From Paenibacillaceae bacterium ZCTH02-B3 (GTDB lineage Bacteria > Bacillota > Bacilli > Paenibacillales > Paenibacillaceae), in the NCBI GenBank assembly GCA_002159065.1, contig LZRV01000115.1, positions 1 to 55,170 on the forward strand: a stretch of 55,170 nt of DNA, in the 5' to 3' direction. The translations under genes were made by a program, and so were the position numbers. Shown piece by piece: positions 50,869 to 55,170 of this stretch. The notes beneath the pieces were generated by a model, which saw nothing but the letters and a program-made list of their open reading frames with translations, searched no databases and had not been told where the DNA came from. Numbering within the stretch: the first letter of the stretch is position 1; every line of letters starts with the position of its first letter.

Positions 50869-51660
50869 TCAGGCGGACATCCGCCGGTGCACGGCCAAAA
50901 GCATCCTGCTGAAACGGCCGATATCCCAGGCGGCCCGGCCGATGAACAGGCCGTTGACGTTCCGCCGGTCCAGATACGTTTCAAAGTTGCTTTCGCTGAC
51001 GCTGCCGCCATAAAGGATCGGGATACGGTGACCGGATTCTCCGAACAGGGCGGCCAGCAGGCGGCGGATACACCCATGCACATCTTCGACGTACCCGGGT
51101 TCGGCGGCGACGCCACCTGCGCCGATGGCCCATACGGGCTCGTAGGCGATCAGCACCTGCTCCGCTTGCTCCCGGCTGAGTCCGGACAGGCCGATTTTCA
51201 GCTGGATGGCCAGCACCTCTTCCGTGATTCCGAACTTCCGCTGTTCGGCGGTTTCCCCGACGCAGACCAAGGGACGCAGGTTGTGGCTAAGCGCCGCGTG
51301 GACTTTGCGGTTGATATCCGCATCATTTTCGTTGTAATATTGCCGCCGTTCCGAATGGCCGAGTTCGATCAGGTCAAGGCCGATTTCGGCCAACATCCTC
51401 GGGGAAATTTCTCCCGTGTAGGGCCCCTCGTCTTCCCAGTGCATGTTTTGCGCGCCGAGCCGGACGCGGGAACGCGCCATCAGCGTTTTCAGGGCATGGA
51501 GGTGCGTATGGGGAGGAATGACGAACAACTCGATGTCCGGGTGCAGGTTTTCGGCTACCCGCATGAGCTCGCTGCAGTATGCCTGCCCTTCCGCAAGCGT
51601 CTTGTGCATTTTCCAGTTGGTGCCGATCCAGAGTTTGCCGACCCGGGCGTCAGGCGCCAT
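50869..51660 (-). CDS. Triosephosphate isomerase-like protein, possibly a tetrulose-phosphate isomerase
   Basis: A 263-residue TIM-barrel isomerase. The active-site residues of the family are present: Asn15 and Lys17 (GTNWKMHK), the His in LIELGHSERR and the Glu in IAYEPVWAIG, plus the phosphate loop LYGGSV. The gene overlaps dhaL by 11 bases, so it functions with the DhaK/DhaL kinase. This suggests either ordinary TIM activity on dihydroxyacetone phosphate or an isomerase of erythrulose phosphate as in LerI/EryH; the sequence alone does not decide. Its ATG at 51660 follows GGGTGGAACGG. Confidence 0.85.
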   Translation of the reverse strand: MAPDARVGKLWIGTNWKMHKTLAEGQAYCSELMRVAENLHPDIELFVIPPHTHLHALKTLMARSRVRLGAQNMHWEDEGPYTGEISPRMLAEIGLDLIELGHSERRQYYNENDADINRKVHAALSHNLRPLVCVGETAEQRKFGITEEVLAIQLKIGLSGLSREQAEQVLIAYEPVWAIGAGGVAAEPGYVEDVHGCIRRLLAALFGESGHRIPILYGGSVSESNFETYLDRRNVNGLFIGRAAWDIGRFSRMLLAVHRRMSA

Positions 51661-52297
51661 GCCGTTCCACCCATTCCCGCATGGAACGGAAGATGATGGA
51701 CACGGACACGGCACCGGCATCCGGATGGCCGATGGCACGGGCTCCAAGGGTTTTGGCGCGGCCGAACTTCGCTTCGTACCCCTTGCTGTTTTCGGCCCCC
51801 CGTGCGGCCTCTTCTTCCGCACGCCGCAGCGCTTCCAGCAGATCGTCCGATCGCGCGGCGCTTTCCTTCAGGGCCCGAACGGCAGGCTCAAAGGCGTCGA
51901 TCATCGTTTTGTCTCCAACATCGGCCTTTCCCCGTTCCTTGACGGCCGCAAGCGCCCGTTCCATGATCTCGGCCAGGCTTCCGGCATCCAGCCGTGTGAG
52001 CGGCTCCATGCCCTTGATTCCGCCGGCGAACATCGTGCCGAAGATGATGCCGGAAGCGCCCCCCATCGTGCTGATCATGGTCATGCCGACCGTTTTGAAA
52101 ATATCATTGATCGAAGCAAAGGTGCCGTTCCTAAGCTTTTCGTTCGCATTGGCAAAGCCGACCTCCATGCCCACGCCGTGGTCGCCGTCGCCGATGGCGC
52201 TGTCTAATTCCGTCAGGTACGGCTTGCTTTTGATCATCTGTTCTCCCGTGTACAGGAACATATCGCGGGTCTGTTCCACGTTCAGACTGCTGGTCAT
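51650..52297 (-). CDS. dhaL: Dihydroxyacetone kinase-type ADP/ATP-binding subunit DhaL
   Basis: A 215-residue all-helical nucleotide-binding subunit. The Mg2+/nucleotide motif DSAIGDGDHGVGM (Asp37, Asp39, His40), GGASGIIFGTMF, KADVGDKTMIDAFEPA and GAENSKGYEAKFGRA...GHPDAGAVS are family hallmarks. It works with DhaK, encoded 15 bases upstream. No DhaM is found, so the phosphate may come from ATP instead of the PTS. ATG start at 52297 with GGGAGCG upstream. Confidence 0.93.
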   Translation of the reverse strand: MTSSLNVEQTRDMFLYTGEQMIKSKPYLTELDSAIGDGDHGVGMEVGFANANEKLRNGTFASINDIFKTVGMTMISTMGGASGIIFGTMFAGGIKGMEPLTRLDAGSLAEIMERALAAVKERGKADVGDKTMIDAFEPAVRALKESAARSDDLLEALRRAEEEAARGAENSKGYEAKFGRAKTLGARAIGHPDAGAVSVSIIFRSMREWVERHGA

Positions 52298-52312
52298 GCC
52301 GCATCGCTCCCG

Positions 52313-53311
52313 TCAGCGCTTCCTCTTTTGGTAATACGGGGTGTACGCCGGTTGGTCGTAGAAGTGCTTGAGCTCATCGTCCAGCCTCATCAGCGTGATG
52401 GACATGCCGCCCATCTCCTGGGTGGTGCACAGGCTGCCGACGTCGGTGTCATAGACGGAAATGCCCTTGTCTCTCAGCACCTGCGCCACCCGGCGGTTGA
52501 CGATCAGAAGCTCCATCAGCGTCGTGGACCCGAGTCCGTTGATCAGGACCACCACTTCGTCGCCGGCCCGGAAAGGCAGATCCGCCAGCAGGAGGTCCAT
52601 CATGTGGTCCACGAGCCGGTCAGCGGGCTGCAGCTTCTCCCGCCGGATGCCCGGTTCCCCGTGGATGCCCATGCCGAATTCGATTTCGTCATCGGGCAGG
52701 GTGAATGTCGGCCGGTCGGCCCCCGGCAGCGTGCCCGGCGTCAGCGCAATGCCGATGGAACGGGTATTGTCGTTGGCCTTCCGGGCCAGCCGCTCGACCT
52801 CCTCCAGCGGAAGGCCCGCCTCGGCGGCCGCTCCCGCGATTTTGAACACCATTACGTCTCCGGCGATGCCGCGGCGGTCATGGATCCGGTCGGACGGTGC
52901 CGAGGCGACGTCGTCGGTGATCCGGACGGTCCGGGTCTCAATGCCTTCCATTTCGGCCAATTCGGCCGCCATGTCGAAATTGAGCACGTCTCCCGCATAA
53001 TTGCCGTACAGGTAAAGCACGCCTTTGCCGGCGTCTACGGCCTTGGTGACCGCCAGCACCGTATCCGGCGGCGGAGCGGCAAACACGTTGCCCATGGCCG
53101 CGCCGTCCGCCATGCCTTCTCCGACGAATCCGATAAACAACGGTTCATGGCCGGATCCGCCGCCGATGACAATGGCGACCTTGTCCTTTTTTTCTTTGCG
53201 GACGACGCCGTTGACGTTTTCCAGCATCCGGTAATCGCGGCCGTATGCCGCGATAAACCCTTCGATCATTTCCCGCACGACATGTTCAGGCTGATTGATC
53301 AGTTTTTTCAT
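52313..53311 (-). CDS. dhaK: Dihydroxyacetone kinase-type substrate-binding subunit DhaK
   Basis: A 332-residue subunit that binds short ketoses covalently through the His in GMGIHGEPG (His217). Other motifs are VIGGGSGHEPLF, GNVFAAPPPD, NYAGDVLNFDMA, and NGLGSTTLMEL. The ATG at 53311 follows GGAAGGGATG. Together with DhaL and the isomerase-like enzyme it would phosphorylate dihydroxyacetone or a C4 ketose such as erythrulose. The dctM permease gene lies just upstream in the same direction. Confidence 0.93.
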   Translation of the reverse strand: MKKLINQPEHVVREMIEGFIAAYGRDYRMLENVNGVVRKEKKDKVAIVIGGGSGHEPLFIGFVGEGMADGAAMGNVFAAPPPDTVLAVTKAVDAGKGVLYLYGNYAGDVLNFDMAAELAEMEGIETRTVRITDDVASAPSDRIHDRRGIAGDVMVFKIAGAAAEAGLPLEEVERLARKANDNTRSIGIALTPGTLPGADRPTFTLPDDEIEFGMGIHGEPGIRREKLQPADRLVDHMMDLLLADLPFRAGDEVVVLINGLGSTTLMELLIVNRRVAQVLRDKGISVYDTDVGSLCTTQEMGGMSITLMRLDDELKHFYDQPAYTPYYQKRKR

Positions 53312-53367
53312 GATGCATCCCTTCCTTAAGTCCGGTCATGAAATGGGCCCGTTCCGGTTCGCCGTCT

Positions 53368-54621
53368 CTATTCCGTCAGCCAGCCCGCCGGCACGGTGAC
53401 GAGCTGCGGGAACAGGATGAAGAGGACAAGCACCACAAATTCCGCCGCAAGGAACGGCAGGACTCCCTTGACGGTCTGGCCGAATTTCATCCTGGAGACG
53501 CCCGCGACCACATTGAGCACGGTGCCGACGGGCGGCGTCAGCAATCCGATGCAGCAGTTAATGATGAACACGACGCCAAAATAGATCGGATCGATGCCCG
53601 CCATCTTGATAATCGGGAACAGAACCGGCGTCATGATCAGCACGATCGGCGTCAGGTCCATGGTAGTGCCGATGATGAGAACCAGCGCATTAATCGCGAG
53701 CATGAGCAGGAGCTGATTGTCCACGAGCGGTCCCAGCATATCCGCAATTTGCAGGGGAATGTTGGCCAATGTCAGCATGTAGGCCAGCACCATGGACCCT
53801 GCAATCAGGAACATGACCGTGCTGGTGGACTTGGCCGCGGACACCAGGCACTGGTACAGCGTGCGGAGTTTGATGTTCCGATAGATGAAGGTGCCTACGA
53901 ACCAGGCATATGCCGCCGCCACGATAGCCGCTTCTGTGGGTGTGAACCAGCCGAGGCGAAGACCGCCGATGATCAACACCGGCAAAAGCAGCGCCCAGAA
54001 GGATTCCCTGAGCACCTTCCAGCGTTCCGGCCAGGTTTTTTTCGGCAACACCGCACCTTCCTGTTTCCGGCTCTGCCACCACCACACGACCGTCAGGGCG
54101 GCCGCCAGCATGAGCCCGGGGAAAATGCCCGCCATGAACAGTTTCGTGATGGACACGCCGCTGGCCACGCCGAACATGATGAACGGAATGCTGGGCGGGA
54201 TGATCGGCCCGATGACGCTGCCGCCCGCTACCAGACCCGCCGCCTGTTCCTTGCGGTAGCCGCAAGCGGTCATCATCGGCACCATGATCGCCGCCAGTGC
54301 GGCCGCATCGGCCACGGCGGAACCGGACAAACTGGCGAAAAGGACCGCCGCGATGATGGTCACGTATCCGACGCCGCCGCGCAGGTGGCCGACAAACGCG
54401 GCGGCAAGGTCGACGATTTTTTTCGACAGCCCGCCGGCCGTCATGAATTCCCCTGCCAGCATGAAGAACGGGATGGCCATAAGGGAGAAGTTCTGAATGC
54501 CGGAGATCAGATTGAGGGCGACTATCTGGTCGTCCAGCATGTTCATGTGCACCATGATCGCCATGGCGGCCAGGATCAGGGCGAACGCGATGGGAATGCC
54601 GAGCAGAATGGCAATGATCAA
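53368..54621 (-). CDS. dctM: TRAP transporter large permease DctM, 5' end disrupted
   Basis: A 417-residue protein with about 12 membrane helices, the large permease subunit of a TRAP solute importer. Typical motifs are GIPIAFALILAAM, PFFMLAGEFMTAGG, GSVIGPIIPPSIPFI, and GMTMDLTP-like GTTMDLTPIVLIMTP and GLLTPPVGTVLNV. It starts only at a TTG without a convincing ribosome binding site, and the frame extends a few codons upstream to about 54636, where similarity to DctM seems to stop. The partners dctQ and dctP are missing on this side. I infer that the IS1380 element beyond 54636 replaced the start of the gene. Confidence 0.85.
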   Translation of the reverse strand: MIIAILLGIPIAFALILAAMAIMVHMNMLDDQIVALNLISGIQNFSLMAIPFFMLAGEFMTAGGLSKKIVDLAAAFVGHLRGGVGYVTIIAAVLFASLSGSAVADAAALAAIMVPMMTACGYRKEQAAGLVAGGSVIGPIIPPSIPFIMFGVASGVSITKLFMAGIFPGLMLAAALTVVWWWQSRKQEGAVLPKKTWPERWKVLRESFWALLLPVLIIGGLRLGWFTPTEAAIVAAAYAWFVGTFIYRNIKLRTLYQCLVSAAKSTSTVMFLIAGSMVLAYMLTLANIPLQIADMLGPLVDNQLLLMLAINALVLIIGTTMDLTPIVLIMTPVLFPIIKMAGIDPIYFGVVFIINCCIGLLTPPVGTVLNVVAGVSRMKFGQTVKGVLPFLAAEFVVLVLFILFPQLVTVPAGWLTE

Positions 54622-54671
54622 TGTAATGGCAAATACCTGAATCCGTGATCGTCCGCGGATAGTTTCGGAAC

Positions 54672-54688
54672 CCGGTTTCTGAAACCGG
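54672..54688. repeat. Inverted repeat in the IS end region
   Basis: CCGGTTT-CTG-AAACCGG is a perfect 7+3+7 palindrome in the non-coding end of the presumed IS. It may be a transposase subterminal site or a hairpin shielding the element from outside transcription. Confidence 0.6.
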
Positions 54689-54841
54689 TAATTTTAGTCA
54701 TTTTTTCTGTGATGGTCGTAAGAACTGGCTTTTTACGATGGCAGAAGGACGCATCATAGCTTGTCAATTCAAATCTATGAATGCCAAACAGACCTGGCGG
54801 ACGACAGGTCGTTCCAAAGCGTCTCCTGCATCATGCCCGTG

Positions 54842-55170
54842 TCATGCAAACGCCCGGTAAACCCTCTCCAACACCGATGACCAGGGACTGTGCTTTCCGA
54901 AGTTCAAGTATAGACAGCGCGCATGTCGAACAAGCCGGACAGCCATGTAGATGATGTTTTGAATAACGGTTCGGATTCGGCGGCGTTGCACGTTGCCGCG
55001 AATCGGTGCGTCGTCTTTGCGCAGGCTTTCCTGACCGATGATGCGCAGCAGATTGTAGGCAAACACGCCTGCATGCAGTACGAGATTATTCGTTGCAAAT
55101 TTTCCGGCCGGCAACCGCTCCAGATCGAGATCCGTCTTGATTTCGCTGTGAAACTGTTCGCTGGTGGCGT
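54842..55170 (-). CDS. IS1380-family transposase, C-terminal fragment (partial)
   Basis: The frame continues from the right edge to a stop at 54842 and codes for about 108 residues. The segment SEQFHSEIKTDLDLERLPAGKFATN (in parts) is the conserved region with the catalytic Glu of the DDE triad in IS1380 transposases, followed by LVLHAGVFAYNLLRIIGQ and the basic RRRIRTVIQNIIYMAVRLVRHAR near the C-terminus. The N-terminal two-thirds with the first two acidic residues lie outside the window, so intactness cannot be judged. Confidence 0.85.
   Translation of the reverse strand, partial: ATSEQFHSEIKTDLDLERLPAGKFATNNLVLHAGVFAYNLLRIIGQESLRKDDAPIRGNVQRRRIRTVIQNIIYMAVRLVRHARCLYLNFGKHSPWSSVLERVYRAFA

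Larger units (their letters stand above)
54636..55170 (-). mobile_element. Partial IS1380-family insertion sequence
   Basis: It contains the C-terminal part of an IS1380-type transposase and about 200 bases of non-coding end. The left end is placed near 54636, where CCTGAATCC begins; IS1380 ends often start with CCT, but the other inverted repeat lies off the window so this is an estimate. The element runs off the right edge. Confidence 0.6.

Noticed and set aside
51661-51822. N-terminal extension of the isomerase-like protein
   Set aside because: The extra residues overlap dhaL, are Pro/Arg-rich and precede the canonical start of the TIM domain; ATG 51660 has the better signal.
54618-54701. 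27-residue minus-strand frame starting MTKITGF
   Set aside because: No ribosome binding site, lies across the presumed IS end and contains the palindrome at 54672; more likely non-coding.

Overview
The window reads as chromosomal DNA of a GC-rich, endospore-forming Gram-positive of the Bacillales, most likely a thermophilic or compost-type Paenibacillaceae. The evidence is in the gene content: a LiaFSR cell-envelope stress module, the sporulation proteins PrkA, SpoVR and YhbH, a stand-alone LytTR protein and a zinc-knuckle AbrB paralogue of the kind common in Paenibacillus, a T-box in front of pheST, strong purine-rich ribosome binding sites, and sigma-A type promoters standing out as AT-rich islands. 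Family assignments come from reading the translations; no database search was possible.

Layout. 1-2.1 kb: 3' end of liaF, then liaS and liaR. 2.2-2.6 kb: a YugN-like protein. 2.8-6.8 kb: membrane HtrA protease followed by an OmpR-type regulator and its kinase, a likely envelope-stress unit. 6.8-11.6 kb: metabolic and RNA genes (ispH, aroF, thpR, serC, trmL). 11.7-16.2 kb: an AbrB-like regulator, a 43-residue membrane peptide, a fold-type I aminotransferase homologue lacking the PLP lysine, prkA and a LytTR protein. 16.3-18.8 kb (minus): a stress-type SDR with an apparent frameshift, and spoVR. 19-25.5 kb: two large nucleic-acid motors, an Lhr-type helicase and HelD. 25.6-29.8 kb: yhbH, a small membrane protein, a PAS-GGDEF-EAL protein and an unknown protein. 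30-34.3 kb: a copper-handling cluster, ycnJ and ycnI, with a NarL-type two-component system between them. 34.4-40.2 kb: a GNAT enzyme, the T-box/pheS/pheT operon and a ZapA with a very long coiled coil. 40.3-47.8 kb: ctaA, a UbiD decarboxylase, a HEPN protein coupled to an SDR, nifU-like, yuzB-like, mqnE, an unknown protein and an A-type Fe-S carrier. ctaA, ubiD and mqnE point to heme A synthesis and to futalosine-route menaquinone synthesis.

The last 7 kb is more accessory. A MocR/PdxR-type regulator faces an aldo/keto reductase whose 5' part exists as a second, decayed tandem copy. Next comes a minus-strand unit of dctM (TRAP permease), dhaK, dhaL and a triosephosphate-isomerase-like gene, which suggests uptake and catabolism of a small ketose or polyol. 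That unit is cut at its upstream end by a partial IS1380-family element running off the right edge.

I found no rRNA, tRNA or CRISPR array and no clear prophage. The most noteworthy observations are the lysine-less aminotransferase homologue, the copper cluster with its own two-component system, the HEPN-SDR translationally coupled pair, the decaying aldo/keto reductase duplicate beside a MocR operator candidate, and the IS-truncated DhaKL/TIM/TRAP unit.
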